Assembly: GCF_000582685.1 (NCBI RefSeq)
Contig: NZ_KK073768.1
Location: 3,231,647-3,295,646 of the forward strand
DNA from: [Scytonema hofmanni] UTEX 2349
GTDB lineage: Bacteria; Cyanobacteriota; Cyanobacteriia; Cyanobacteriales; Nostocaceae
DNA length: 64,000 nt
Reading direction: 5' to 3'
Of the stretch, positions 44,690 to 53,919 are shown in pieces; the first letter of the stretch is position 1; the number at the start of each line of letters is the position of its first letter. The notes below the pieces were generated by a model, which did not search any database, was not told the origin of the DNA, and saw only the letters and a program-made list of their open reading frames with translations. Position numbers and translations under genes: made by a program.

Positions 44690-44825
44690 GCCCTCACCCT
44701 AGAAGGGTGGGGCTACACGAACTAAGGCTGCCTCCGCAGCCTATAACTGTTAAGGCTGCGTTCGCGTAGCGTGTCGCAGACAAGGCAGCCTTTGTATGTA
44801 TAGCCGCACCCTTCTAGGGTGTCGG
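44690..44825. repeat. Cluster of dispersed hairpin repeats
   Basis: CACCCTAGAAGGGTGGGGCT, then AGGCTGCCTCCGCAGCCT, then a further copy AAGGCAGCCTTTG and CACCCTTCTAGGGTG in reverse. Several nested palindromes between two minus-strand genes; same class as the elements at 3263 and 19117. Confidence 0.6.
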
Positions 44826-44843
44826 ATACAAAAATAAAATGCT

Positions 44844-46235
44844 TCAATATTCATTTTTCATAATGGCGGTTTTAATTTCGCTATCTAGCCTCGCATCAAG
44901 TAGCCACATACCGGCGCTGACTTTGGGTGTCATCAGAGGTAATTCGATTCCTTGTTGCAAGCCCATAACTAACAAAGCTAGGGTATCTATTAGTTTAGGA
45001 TCAAAGCGCGTCGATTGTAGCTGTTTGCACTCTTCTAAAGCTTGAGAAAATATCTCTTCGCGACTCAATTGAAATGCTTGCTTTTCATTGACTCGCCACT
45101 GAAAGTCTGCTACTAACGCCAATATTCGCGATTCTAAGGGAATTTCATCGCCAGATAAGCCGGCTGGTTCACCTGTACCATCCCACCATTCGGTTTGATG
45201 AGTAATTATTTGTGCTACTGCTCGCAGTCGCGGCATGGTTCGCAATACCTGCGCTCCTGGTACTAAAGGACAAGTTAAGCGACTGCTAGGAGCATCTTCG
45301 TGGTAATGTGTAGACGTACCGGGTTCGAGAATGCTTTCTGCTTTTTGTAATGGATCTATACGATGGAGCAAAGCAGCAAGTCGCAATCTTTTAACTTGCC
45401 ATGCGGGAAGATCCAACACTTGAGCGATCGCCTCACAAAGCACTACTACTTCTGCTGCTGCCATTGGATTGTTGACATCAGCCATATCCATCAGTTGTGC
45501 CATCCGCAAAAATGCTTGAATTTCGTTGGAAACCAAGTTGCGATCCAAGCTTTGTTTATTTGACGCTGTGGGTATAGATAAATTCTCCTGCCCAGTTTGA
45601 AGATAATCTACCACACGAGAGACTACTGCGCTCAAGTTTTCTGCTGTGGCAAGGCTAGGCTGAATTGTCTGTTTATGTGCTTTGAGTTTTTTTGCTAGTT
45701 CTGGGTTGTATGGTTCGATGTGGGCGATCGCTAAAGAAGCTGTTTGATGTACTAACTCTGGCTCAAATGTCCACAACCCATAAAATTTCCGCTCCTCATC
45801 GGATGCGGGAAGCCCTGCCGTGCCATAATCAGCTGATGATAGCTCTTGACAAAGTACCATTGCTGTGTATGCGGGAGAGAGAATGATTAAGTGCCATTCT
45901 TGAGCGACTGGATCGCTAGTATCTAAAGCTACTAAGTCTACATTATCAAGAAGGCTTGTGGGATGTTCGGCAAAACTTGCATCTGGGGCAGCCATGATGA
46001 CGATTTGGCGGGAGTTTTTGGCAATATATGCATAGCGATCGGCTTCTTGCAAATACCATTTCCCCTGTTGGAAGGCTGTGATTACTAAAGGTTTAGTGTC
46101 ATCGCTTAAAATGTGGTCTTCGAGAGCATGGCACAGTGATACCAGTGTATTTTTATAATATACCCCAAAGCGAATTGGTCTGGTGCTGTGACGGTGGGTA
46201 GATTCTAATTGTTGGAGTAATGAGCCTTCTAACAT
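44844..46235 (-). CDS. DICT-domain protein with degenerate HD-GYP-like region
   Basis: About 463 residues from the ATG at 46235 (MLEGSLLQQLESTHRHSTRP). The N-terminal half is a DICT sensory domain (IRFGVYYKNTLVSLCHALED and VITAFQQGKWYLQEADRY). The C-terminal half resembles HD-GYP phosphodiesterases: LRLAALLHRIDP where the catalytic HD has become HR, and HQTEWWDGTGEPAGLSGDEI where GYP has become GEP. It is therefore probably a signalling protein without, or with altered, c-di-GMP hydrolysis. Light- or stress-sensing is suggested for DICT proteins; the ligand is unknown. Confidence 0.8.
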   Translation of the reverse strand: MLEGSLLQQLESTHRHSTRPIRFGVYYKNTLVSLCHALEDHILSDDTKPLVITAFQQGKWYLQEADRYAYIAKNSRQIVIMAAPDASFAEHPTSLLDNVDLVALDTSDPVAQEWHLIILSPAYTAMVLCQELSSADYGTAGLPASDEERKFYGLWTFEPELVHQTASLAIAHIEPYNPELAKKLKAHKQTIQPSLATAENLSAVVSRVVDYLQTGQENLSIPTASNKQSLDRNLVSNEIQAFLRMAQLMDMADVNNPMAAAEVVVLCEAIAQVLDLPAWQVKRLRLAALLHRIDPLQKAESILEPGTSTHYHEDAPSSRLTCPLVPGAQVLRTMPRLRAVAQIITHQTEWWDGTGEPAGLSGDEIPLESRILALVADFQWRVNEKQAFQLSREEIFSQALEECKQLQSTRFDPKLIDTLALLVMGLQQGIELPLMTPKVSAGMWLLDARLDSEIKTAIMKNEY

Positions 46236-46847
46236 GGGGATTGGTGAAACGAACCGCAAAGAGTGCTTATAACTATTTAGTTTACTGTTTAAGCCATGAA
46301 TTATGCTATTTCCGAAAATGGTAATATCTAATACCACGGTTTAGCCGACGCGCCGAGAGTTATAAGGGTGGCTTTTTATGCTGATGTTAAACCATAAGCC
46401 CCTGTGATGTTCATAAATTTAAAAATCGCAAGAATTCGGAAATATTCCTCTCAAAAAAATCTCTCATTGCCGCAGCCACAATCTTTAATGCCAAGGGGTT
46501 TCGGGCATAATGGGAAATTAAAACTTGCCATTCGTCTTGTGATATCATGTCCGACAAATTACTTAGAATGTAAAGACGTTCCGGTGGAACGTCTCTACGA
46601 CGGTGATGAACGCACTATAGCGGTTTGCGGTTGAATACAATACAGACCTAACCCCCAACCCCTTCCCTACTAGCGTTGGGGAGCAAGACTCAAAGCCTCT
46701 CTCCTTGTAGGAGAGAGGAATGGAAGCGAGGTCAAAACTGTACTGCACCCAAGCGAGAAGAGCTATATTAGACTGCCCAAACCTAATTGTGTGATAGTAC
46801 ACAGCCACAGTTATTTTTTTTGAGTAAAAAGTTACCTTTGAGCCAGG

Positions 46848-46951
46848 TATTGAAGCAGGAAATTACAGAGTTACTCGATTGGTTTGATGCCGATGAACAA
46901 TCTTTCCAAAACCCGTATTGCTGGGCAGGCTTTTGTGCCATTGGTCAGTAA
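46848..46951 (+). pseudogene. Relic of a CHAT-domain protein C-terminus
   Basis: The plus strand reads KQEITELLDWFDADEQSFQN, then PYCWAGFCAIGQ and stop. This matches the typical end of CHAT/TPR proteins (…FQ.PYYWAAF..IG). Nothing of the protease core remains upstream. Confidence 0.65.
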
Positions 46952-47008
46952 ACTTGTATAAATTTACTTATACATAACCGATAAAAACTTGGCAACAGAT
47001 AATATAAT

Positions 47009-47185
47009 AGGACTTACGCACTGTACAAAACGACTATCTTGTGTATTAACGTAAATACGTTGTTCCAGGCGTTTGAATGTCACTTATGATTTTTGGCGAT
47101 CGCTCTTCTATCAATTGAAAAATCTAGCTAGAAGCCTTGAAAACTATACCTGTCATTTTGGCTTTTCTGTCAATGCGTAAGTCCT
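47009..47185. repeat. MITE-like inverted-repeat element, long form
   Basis: Perfect 12-bp terminal inverted repeats AGGACTTACGCA / TGCGTAAGTCCT enclosing about 153 bases without coding capacity. Ends match the elements at 33785 and 63531, but the interior is different. Confidence 0.7.
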
Positions 47186-47190
47186 ACAAT

Positions 47191-47310
47191 ATGCATCCCT
47201 TGACCCAATCCTTGCTATTCAGCTTGTTGCTGGGAATTGCAGGAGCATTTCTTGGTTGGGGATTGAGTTCTTTTTTTCAAGCGATCGCTGCACACAGAGG
47301 AAGGTCATAA
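47191..47310 (+). CDS. Possible small membrane peptide (39 aa)
   Basis: ATG at 47191 opens MHPLTQSLLFSLLLGIAGAF, with GWGLSSFFQAIAAHRGRS to the stop: one hydrophobic span and a basic end. The ribosome site is poor and it begins right after the inverted-repeat element, so it may equally be the tail of a lost gene. Confidence 0.35.
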   Translation: MHPLTQSLLFSLLLGIAGAFLGWGLSSFFQAIAAHRGRS

Positions 47311-47613
47311 CCTCAGCCGTGTTGTACTTAAATCAAACGCTTGATAATACACCTTACACTAACACAAACATTACAGATAAGTAGGTAGGCACAAATAAAC
47401 CTAACTATGTAACGAAAAGTAAAAAGGCTGAAAACCTTGCGATTGCTTCACTCCACTTCGTTGCGTTCGCAATGACATAGTTATAAATTTTCTCACTTAC
47501 CTACTTATTAAAGGCTTAAACTCAGCCGAAATTACCACCCTCAAAGCATTAAGCGCAGTAGAAGATGGGGAAATGTAAAATTAACAATATCAGATAATTA
47601 AACCTTCCCATAT

Positions 47614-47877
47614 ATGGAAATAACAAAAATATCAAACGAAGGACAAGTAATTATTCCCGAACAATTACGAAAATCTCATGGCTGGGAAACTGGTCAGGAG
47701 CTAATTGTAATTGATACAGGTGACGGAATTCTTCTCAAACCAAAGAAACCTTTTATACAAACTAACTTAAATGAAGTTGCAGGTTGCTTAAAATATCAAG
47801 GCACGCCAAAATCTTTGGAAGATATGGATGATGCTATCTGCCAAGGTGTTGAGGAATCATGGCATGGTGGCAGTTGA
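47614..47877 (+). CDS. AbrB/MazE-type antitoxin (VapB-like)
   Basis: 87 residues. The N-terminal swapped-hairpin DNA-binding domain reads MEITKISNEGQVIIPEQLRK and GWETGQELIVIDTGDGILLK. The C-terminal part (CLKYQGTPKSLEDMDDAICQ) is the toxin-binding tail typical of partners of PIN toxins. The following PIN gene overlaps the stop region and is broken, so this antitoxin is now effectively orphaned. Confidence 0.85.
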   Translation: MEITKISNEGQVIIPEQLRKSHGWETGQELIVIDTGDGILLKPKKPFIQTNLNEVAGCLKYQGTPKSLEDMDDAICQGVEESWHGGS

Positions 47878-48130
47878 TACAAATATAATCGTGCGTCTAT
47901 TAACTCAAGATGACGAGCTACAGTATCAAAAAAGTCTAGAAATTTTCCAGACACAAACTGTTTTTATCCCAGATACTGTAATTTTAGAAACTGAGTGGGT
48001 GTTGAGATTTGCCTATAATGGTAATTGTATAAATCGTAGAGACGTTCCGCCGGAACGTCTCTACAAAACGTCGATAAATTCGACGTTGATTGTCAAATCA
48101 TCCCGCCAATATGCAACGCCCAAAAAATAA
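47864..48130 (+). pseudogene. Broken PIN-domain toxin (VapC-like)
   Basis: Starts MVAVDTNIIVRLLTQDDELQ at 47864, with the first catalytic Asp (VDTN) and LETEWVLRFAYNG, as in PIN RNases. After about 50 residues the frame runs into a perfect palindrome (48036-48064, CGTAGAGACGTTCCGCCGGA...) and unrelated sequence. The remaining acidic residues of the active site are missing. The toxin is therefore inactive. Confidence 0.8.
48036..48064. repeat. GACGTTCC-family palindrome inside the toxin gene (copy 4)
   Basis: GTAGAGACGTTCC-GCC-GGAACGTCTCTAC: 13-bp arms, the most complete copy in the window. It marks the exact point where homology to PIN toxins ends. Confidence 0.85.
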
Positions 48131-48208
48131 ATTACGTTGCATATTTCCTCGTGGAACCTGAGAATGAGAAAGAGAAAATGGCGGACAAGATGCCCACCCC
48201 ACAAGAGT

Positions 48209-49801
48209 TTATGAAACTCCAGCTAGTTGCTTATCCTTCGTTTCTATTGGCGCCGAAAGTGCTTCTTCTAAGTCAGCGCAACCGAGTTTCTCTTCTAAGA
48301 TTTTCATGACTTCGCGTCCGAAGTCGTTGGGGTTTTGTTGCCAAGCTTGCAAACAGACTTCCCCAAAGAAGGAACCGAGGGGTTCGGGGTTCCAAAGAAG
48401 TTTTTTGGCTGTCCACGGCATCAAGCTCATTGGATCGTACCCTGGTTTGAGGATGCCTTCTTTGAAAGCATATTCTTCTAGGTGGGTATGGGGTTGCAGT
48501 CCAATGAAGAAAATAGCAGGTTCGACTTTATCAGCACCGAAAATGCGTTCTAATTCGCGGTGGTAGGCGATGGTTTGGCGAATGGTTTCGGGACGTTCGT
48601 CAATGACGTTAAATGAATAATTGACGGAAACTAAGTCATTGAAACCAGCTGCTTTTAAGTCGCGGCAATTTTGTAAGACGGTTCGGAGATTATACCCCAT
48701 CCGCATTTTCCGCACAAGTTCTTGGGAACCGCTGGTGATACCGATTTCAAAGTAGTTCATCCCGGTTTTTGCCATCAATTCACACAACTCTGGTGTCAGG
48801 TTGTCTGCTCTGATGTATGCTGCCCAATGAATATTTGTCATCCCAGAATCGACAATTTTCTGTAAAAGTTCTACAGCATCATCGATAAATTTCCGCGCTG
48901 GGATAAATTGGGCATCGGTAAACCAGAAATTGCGAATGCCGCGATCGTATAATTGACGCATTTCGGCGACAACTTCATCCGCTGGGTTGATGCGTACTTG
49001 TTTGCCTTCAACGACAGTGTAAACGCAATAACAGCAGTTGTGGGGACATCCGCGCTTGGTTTGGACACCTATGTAGAAGTCTTCTTCTTGGAGGTAGAAG
49101 TTGAAGTCAGACCAGATGCTTTCTATATAATCGTAGTTACAGGCGGTTTTTTCTAATGGGGTGGGTTGTTCGTGAATTAGGCGATCGCGTGGTTGACTTT
49201 CTCCCACCACATAACAGCGTTCATCCCGGAAGTCTTTACCACTTAACAGTTTTTCCAGTAGCGTTTCGCCCTCACCTATAGATATAATTGTCTGTCTAGG
49301 CAAGCTTTTACCCAACTGTTCGTAAAAGACGCTGACTGCACCACCACCAACAATTGCACGCGCTTGGGAATTATATTTTTGAGCGCGTTTTAAACCGCGT
49401 TTGATTAATCCTAAGTTTCGCCACAATTCTACATAATAGGCGATGAAGATTCGCCCACCGCCTAATGCGCCGCGTAATTTGATGAAAGGGTTCTTGGCGT
49501 AGTAAAATTCAAAGGCGTTTTGTAGTGGATTTCCCCCACGTCCACCGACTGGGGCATAAATTTGAATATCCCGCCAAGAAAATACTAGCAGTGTCGGTTT
49601 AAATTCATCAATACACGTATCAAGGGCAGAGTAATAGTCTAAAGGTGGTACTGTTCCGAAATCGAAAATCCGCTGTTCGATATTGGGAAATAGTTTGTGA
49701 ACGTGATCGCAAAGATAAACTACCCCAATGGGAAAAATAGGGTTACAAGGAAGGCGAACGTAGAGAATTCGGTTTTCCATCATCGGTGTTTTAACTTCCA
49801 T
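48209..49801 (-). CDS. B12-binding-domain radical SAM protein
   Basis: 530 residues. An N-terminal cobalamin-binding-like Rossmann region (about 10-200) is followed by a radical SAM core with RGCPHNCCYC (CxxxCxxC cluster ligands at about 256-265), then GIRNFWFTDAQF and YFEIGITSGS. I recall cyanobacterial relatives annotated as involved in photosystem II high-light acclimation, but cannot confirm this here. The substrate is unknown. The start could be Met7 or Met8. Confidence 0.82.
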   Translation of the reverse strand: MEVKTPMMENRILYVRLPCNPIFPIGVVYLCDHVHKLFPNIEQRIFDFGTVPPLDYYSALDTCIDEFKPTLLVFSWRDIQIYAPVGGRGGNPLQNAFEFYYAKNPFIKLRGALGGGRIFIAYYVELWRNLGLIKRGLKRAQKYNSQARAIVGGGAVSVFYEQLGKSLPRQTIISIGEGETLLEKLLSGKDFRDERCYVVGESQPRDRLIHEQPTPLEKTACNYDYIESIWSDFNFYLQEEDFYIGVQTKRGCPHNCCYCVYTVVEGKQVRINPADEVVAEMRQLYDRGIRNFWFTDAQFIPARKFIDDAVELLQKIVDSGMTNIHWAAYIRADNLTPELCELMAKTGMNYFEIGITSGSQELVRKMRMGYNLRTVLQNCRDLKAAGFNDLVSVNYSFNVIDERPETIRQTIAYHRELERIFGADKVEPAIFFIGLQPHTHLEEYAFKEGILKPGYDPMSLMPWTAKKLLWNPEPLGSFFGEVCLQAWQQNPNDFGREVMKILEEKLGCADLEEALSAPIETKDKQLAGVS

Positions 49802-50376
49802 CTTGCCATTCCTTAGCGTCCAAGAGAGAGAAATATTTGAGTTTCAAGGGTGTTTGTTTTCTATCAGGCATTGTGCTTGACATTTAAGCCGATGACTGAT
49901 ATCGGTTAGGAGCGATGTAGCATCTGTAGCAATAGCTGTAGGACTTTGCTTTCACAGATGTATGATTTTTATAGATAGGTTTTATGAAAGCAATTTCTAT
50001 ATAACTTTACGATAACACCCAGTTTATCCATTAAGCGATCGCCTGCATCTGTTAATCGCGATCTAAGTGAATCCGAAAAAATTCCCTCCCCCGGTATACG
50101 AAAAATAAGAGGATTGCCGCTAATGGTGGTCATTACTTATATTAAGAAAGTTATAGATGCTTCACCAAAGAGCAAAATCTTCAAAACATTGATCTTTAAT
50201 CTACAATTTTCCAAAAGGCAAAAATCTTAACAATTTTTTCATAGAGTTGACATAACTTATGAGAGAAATTATCAGGAAAAGCTCAGTTGGTATTCGGAGT
50301 TACAGCATATGGGGATCAGCCGGTGTTAGCTTTGCTGGTGTAATATAAAATTGTGGCGTAAAGCTCTTTAGCAGTT
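49802..50376. other. Divergent intergenic region
   Basis: 575 bases between the minus-strand radical SAM gene and the plus-strand DUF1830 gene. Both promoters should be here. I see no small gene; no clear regulator site was found. Confidence 0.45.
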
Positions 50377-50772
50377 ATGGCTCAAATATTAGATTCTTTA
50401 CCACCAGAGCAATCAGGGAAAATTCTCTGCTGCTACGTTAATGCCACGAGCAAAATACAGGTGGTTCGCATTTCAGATATTCCCAACTGGTACTTTGAAC
50501 GGGTGGTTTTTCCAGGACAACGATTAGTTTTTGAAGCACCAAGGGTTGCTCATCTAGAGATTCATACGGGGATGATGGCAAGTGCAATTTTATCAGATAC
50601 AATTCCGTGCGATCGCCTCGCCTTAGATGAACCTAGTAGTAATGAGTTTGGTACAGACTCAGAAACAGCAATAGATCCAATAAATAAAAAAAAGTTGATG
50701 CAGACAATTAATACAAACTTTGGAGATACAACACAATCCTTTCAAATAGCTGGTTTAGTATCTGTTGATTAA
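50377..50772 (+). CDS. DUF1830 family protein
   Basis: 131 residues. The conserved core is KILCCYVNATSKIQVVRISD, NWYFERVVFPGQRLVFEAP and LEIHTGMMASAILSDTIPCD. The family is cyanobacterial and of unknown function. The C-terminal 40 residues are polar and variable. A strong hairpin follows at 50795. Confidence 0.85.
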   Translation: MAQILDSLPPEQSGKILCCYVNATSKIQVVRISDIPNWYFERVVFPGQRLVFEAPRVAHLEIHTGMMASAILSDTIPCDRLALDEPSSNEFGTDSETAIDPINKKKLMQTINTNFGDTTQSFQIAGLVSVD

Positions 50773-50794
50773 AAAAAACAATTTTGCTCAATAA

Positions 50795-50822
50795 AGAGGG
50801 TTGCTGGACTCAGCAGCCCTCT
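50795..50822 (+). terminator. Hairpin terminator after the DUF1830 gene
   Basis: AGAGGGTTGCTG-gact-CAGCAGCCCTCT, 12-bp stem with one wobble pair, followed by TCTGTTTATT. Good rho-independent candidate. Confidence 0.75.
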
Positions 50823-50954
50823 TCTGTTTATTATTCATTGGGGACTAGGGATTAGGGACTAGGGGGACATATTTCTTCTTTGTTACCCTTTTCCCTTTAC
50901 CCTTTACCCCTCCTCAAATTGCCCAATGCCCGCACTTTCATTACAATCCTTATT

Positions 50955-51416
50955 ATGGATCTGCCTTCTTTTGTTTGGTTGTGGAAAATAGCAGCTTGGT
51001 CAATGGGGTTGTCGCTGTTGGCTTATTTGTTGCTTGCGGTAACTGGGGTTTTAATGTTTCAGATGAGAACTTCTCGACGTCTGTCTTTTATACCGACGTT
51101 TGGGGGAGAAAATCAAAAAGTGCGCGATCTCCACTTTCTCATCGGTTGCTGCATGGTAAGTTTAGTCATGCTGCTATTGGCGATCGGTATTGTTGGCACT
51201 TACGGTCACTTTGGTTCTTTAGGACACTCGTCACACTTATTAGCCGGTTTGATAGTCGTAGCCTTAGTTTTAGTATCTGCTTTTAGTGGCACCCAAATTA
51301 GCGCACTTAAATCCTGGGCTAGACCTTTACACATCGGGACGAATATTATTTTATTTATCGGTTTTGCTTGGGTATCAATAACTGGTTGGATTGTAGTCCA
51401 AAAGTATTTGCCATAA
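50955..51416 (+). CDS. DUF4079 family membrane protein
   Basis: 153 residues from the ATG at 50955 (MDLPSFVWLWKIAAWSMGLS); the longer frame passes through a low-complexity CCTTTACCC stretch. Four hydrophobic segments; several His residues near the membrane faces (DLHFLIG, GTYGHFGSLGHSSHL, RPLHIG) resemble cytochrome-b561-like heme ligands. Function is unknown. Confidence 0.8.
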   Translation: MDLPSFVWLWKIAAWSMGLSLLAYLLLAVTGVLMFQMRTSRRLSFIPTFGGENQKVRDLHFLIGCCMVSLVMLLLAIGIVGTYGHFGSLGHSSHLLAGLIVVALVLVSAFSGTQISALKSWARPLHIGTNIILFIGFAWVSITGWIVVQKYLP

Positions 51417-51465
51417 CTGTTATCTGCGATAGTAGTGCGGTAGCCTCCGGCAACGCCAAGGGCGA

Positions 51466-51549
51466 ACGTTTTTTGGTCATTTTGCGCTCATTCCTAATTT
51501 GCTTGAATCGATTGGTGTGAAAGACGGTAAATTTCCTTATATTAAATAG
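51466..51549 (+). pseudogene. Possible gene relic
   Basis: The plus frame reads FFGHFALIPNLLESIGVKDG, then KFPYIK and a stop. It looks like the C-terminus of a former gene rather than random DNA, but I do not recognise the family. Confidence 0.3.
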
Positions 51550-51605
51550 TTAGACCGGAAAGAGACACACATCAACCTTATAAAGGTATACCACTGGAGT
51601 TCCCC

Positions 51606-52082
51606 ATGATCCGACCTACGACACCCGACGATTCGGCGGCGCTTATCGCGCTGACCGTGGCGGCAGGTATGTTCCCTGCGAACGAAACCGAGGCGCTGGC
51701 GAAAGTGCTAGCGGACTACTTCGGCAGCAACATCGACGAAGGTCATGTGTGGGTCACGGACGAGGAGGAGGGTGAGCCGTGCGGGGTAGCCTACTATGCG
51801 CCAGATATGATGGCGGATCGGACGTGGCATTTGTACATGATCGCTGTGCGACCCGACTATCAGAGACGGGGGCGCGGAGCGGCGCTGCTGCGGCATGTGG
51901 AAAATGCATTGCGGGCGAGCGGTCAGCGGCTGTTGTTGGTCGAAACGTCGGGGTTGCCGAGCTACGAGCACGCGCAGGCATTCTACGCGAAGTGCGGCTA
52001 CGAAAAGGAAGCTCGCATCCGCGACTTTTACGCGGCAGGCGATGATAAAGTTGTGTTTCGCAAAGCGTTGAACGCGGACTAA
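51606..52082 (+). CDS. GNAT family N-acetyltransferase
   Basis: 158 residues. GNAT core with LYMIAVRPDYQRRGRGAALL (acetyl-CoA loop) and YEHAQAFYAKCGYEKEARI. The ribosome site GGAG is present. The gene is far more GC-rich than everything around it and avoids the AT-ending codons of its neighbours, which strongly suggests recent horizontal gain. The substrate is unknown. Confidence 0.88.
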   Translation: MIRPTTPDDSAALIALTVAAGMFPANETEALAKVLADYFGSNIDEGHVWVTDEEEGEPCGVAYYAPDMMADRTWHLYMIAVRPDYQRRGRGAALLRHVENALRASGQRLLLVETSGLPSYEHAQAFYAKCGYEKEARIRDFYAAGDDKVVFRKALNAD

Positions 52083-52097
52083 TAACACTAATCTAAA

Positions 52098-52646
52098 ATG
52101 GAATCAACTTTTATTTTTCCCCTTTCTCCCTTAATTCGCATCACCCTGTTAAGCCTCTATATAGCCCTTACAGCACCATTACCTTTTTTATCTAAGGCAA
52201 CAGCCTCACCCATACCCCCAGCATTATTATGGGTAGGAATCAGCATCGGTTTTGTTGCTTTGTATGCAGTATTAACCGAAAGAGTAATTTTAGACGACCA
52301 AGGAATTCAAGTTACCTACCCCGTTTGGGTTAAGCGCTTCTTTCGTAAAGGTTGGTCTTTATCTTGGTCGCAAGTTAAAGAATTAAAACCCCGTACCACA
52401 GGGCAAGGAGGTCTAGTTTATTACTTCCTTAGTCAAGATGGCAAAGCTTATTTACTACCGATGCGTGTGGCAGGATTTGCCGAATTAGTAAGGCAAGTTC
52501 AAGCTAAAACCGGCATTGACACCACAGATGTCTACCCCTTAGCACAACCCTGGATGTATTTAACCTTACTAGTCTTTACAGTCTTGTTATTATTAGTTGA
52601 TGCTTGGACTATCACCACAGCCTTGAGATTGGGTAGCTTAAATTAA
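52098..52646 (+). CDS. PH-like membrane protein
   Basis: 182 residues. Two N-terminal hydrophobic segments (about 10-32 and 40-60), a soluble beta-rich part (VILDDQGIQVTYPVWVKRFF, then KGWSLSWSQVKELKPR) that resembles bacterial PH-like domains, and one C-terminal span (about 152-175). It may help organise lipids or proteins at the membrane; no specific role known. Confidence 0.7.
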   Translation: MESTFIFPLSPLIRITLLSLYIALTAPLPFLSKATASPIPPALLWVGISIGFVALYAVLTERVILDDQGIQVTYPVWVKRFFRKGWSLSWSQVKELKPRTTGQGGLVYYFLSQDGKAYLLPMRVAGFAELVRQVQAKTGIDTTDVYPLAQPWMYLTLLVFTVLLLLVDAWTITTALRLGSLN

Positions 52647-53137
52647 AGCATCACGGAAAATTATTCTTCTGCTCTCTGCGCTCTCTGCGCGACGCCACTT
52701 GCTACAACGGGGGGAACCCCCGCAACGCAGTGGCTCCTCTGCGTGAGATAAAAGAAATTAACCCTCTTTTACAACCTTGTCATTACCAACATTTATTTAT
52801 CTCCTAAAACCCTTATCCCGCCAACGGTTATAAACCGTTGTCTAACAGCTAAAGTCCATTAAAATGGACTAAATAAAGCTTTCAGTCCATTTTAATGGAC
52901 TTGTGCTATTAGCCTGATAAATTTATTCTAAGGCGAGATAGCGGCATTCTTCGAGGGTTTTGAAATATGTTGGTAACGACAAGCTTTTACAACTCTGGAA
53001 AGAGAATAATAATTATGAAGCCCTGACGATTAAAATCGCGGTTACACAAACAAAGTCCGCCTGCACGGACTAACCTGAAAATAGGTTTTCAAATTTTATT
53101 TGGCGAGAGTAATAAAAGAAATTAATACTTACCGAAT
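52647..53137. other. Repeat-rich spacer upstream of the ABC ATPase
   Basis: No gene. Contains a CTCTGCGC-type repeat around 52670-52750, three palindromes in a row (CAACGGTTATAAACCGTTG at about 52818, AGTCCATTAAAATGGACT at about 52854, AGTCCATTTTAATGGACT at about 52885) and an AGTCCGCCTGCACGGACT hairpin near 53055. Confidence 0.6.
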
Positions 53138-53911
53138 TTGCACTTGGATAATCCCAAACTAAAGCTAGAGCAAGTAAATCTATTTGCCAAACTGAAAACC
53201 CTGAAAAGCAACCAACAAGGATATCCTATATTACAAGATATTTCCTTTGAGGTATTCCAGGGCGAATTTATCGCTATTATCGGGCTGACTGGTGCTGGCA
53301 AAACTTCCTTATTACGCCTCATCAACCGCCTTGATGAACCGAGTAGCGGTAAAATCTATCTAGAAAATCAGGAATATCGGCAAATTCCCATCTTAGAGTT
53401 ACGCGCTAGTGTGACACTCGTACCGCAAGAATCCAAATTATTGGGAATGACAGTGACAGAAGCCTTAGCTTACCCGTTAGTTTTGCGTGGTTTAGCCAAA
53501 CAGACTATCGGGGAACGCATAAGTTACTGGATAGAACAACTGAACATTCCCAATGATTGGTTAGGAAGGACTGAGGTGCAACTTTCGGCAGGACAAAGAC
53601 AATTAATAGCGATCGCTCGTGGTTTAATTATCCAACCCAAAATTTTATTATTAGACGAGCCAACATCTTTTCTAGATATTGGCAGGGCAGAGCATCTGAT
53701 GCAAGTCTTAAAAGAGTTAACTCAAAGTAATCAAACCACCGTTCTCATGGTAAACCACCAATTAGAGCTAGCCCAGATGTCTTGTACCCGCTTATTACAC
53801 CTACAGCAAGGTCAGTTGTTAGCAAACCAAAAAGCCCTGGAGGTAGACTGGGTTAACTTACGCGCTTGCTTGACACTAACACAAACTCAAGCAGATGAAG
53901 AATGGAGTTAA
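53138..53911 (+). CDS. ABC transporter ATP-binding protein
   Basis: 257 residues, stand-alone ATPase. Walker A GLTGAGKTS, Q-loop LVPQESKLLGMTV, signature LSAGQ (instead of LSGGQ) and Walker B ILLLDEPTS. The start is TTG with no strong ribosome site. It is similar to ATPases that pair with small permeases for metal or phosphate transport or with STAR1-like systems; no permease gene lies beside it, so its partner is elsewhere. Confidence 0.85.
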   Translation: MHLDNPKLKLEQVNLFAKLKTLKSNQQGYPILQDISFEVFQGEFIAIIGLTGAGKTSLLRLINRLDEPSSGKIYLENQEYRQIPILELRASVTLVPQESKLLGMTVTEALAYPLVLRGLAKQTIGERISYWIEQLNIPNDWLGRTEVQLSAGQRQLIAIARGLIIQPKILLLDEPTSFLDIGRAEHLMQVLKELTQSNQTTVLMVNHQLELAQMSCTRLLHLQQGQLLANQKALEVDWVNLRACLTLTQTQADEEWS

Positions 53912-53919
53912 TTGTTGTT

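Larger units (their letters stand above)
46236..47613. other. Repeat-rich spacer with gene relics
   Basis: About 1.4 kb with no full-size gene. Contents: GACGTTCC-family palindrome (46574-46594), a dispersed CCCCAACCCCTTCCC sequence (about 46649-46682) with a CTCTCTCCT/AGGAGAGAG hairpin (about 46700-46720), a CHAT-domain relic (46848-46951), an inverted-repeat element (47009-47185) and a possible 39-codon membrane peptide (47191-47310). Confidence 0.6.

Noticed and set aside
44238..44702. 154-codon plus-strand frame opposite the pentapeptide gene
   Set aside because: It only reflects the strict codon periodicity of the pentapeptide repeats on the other strand.
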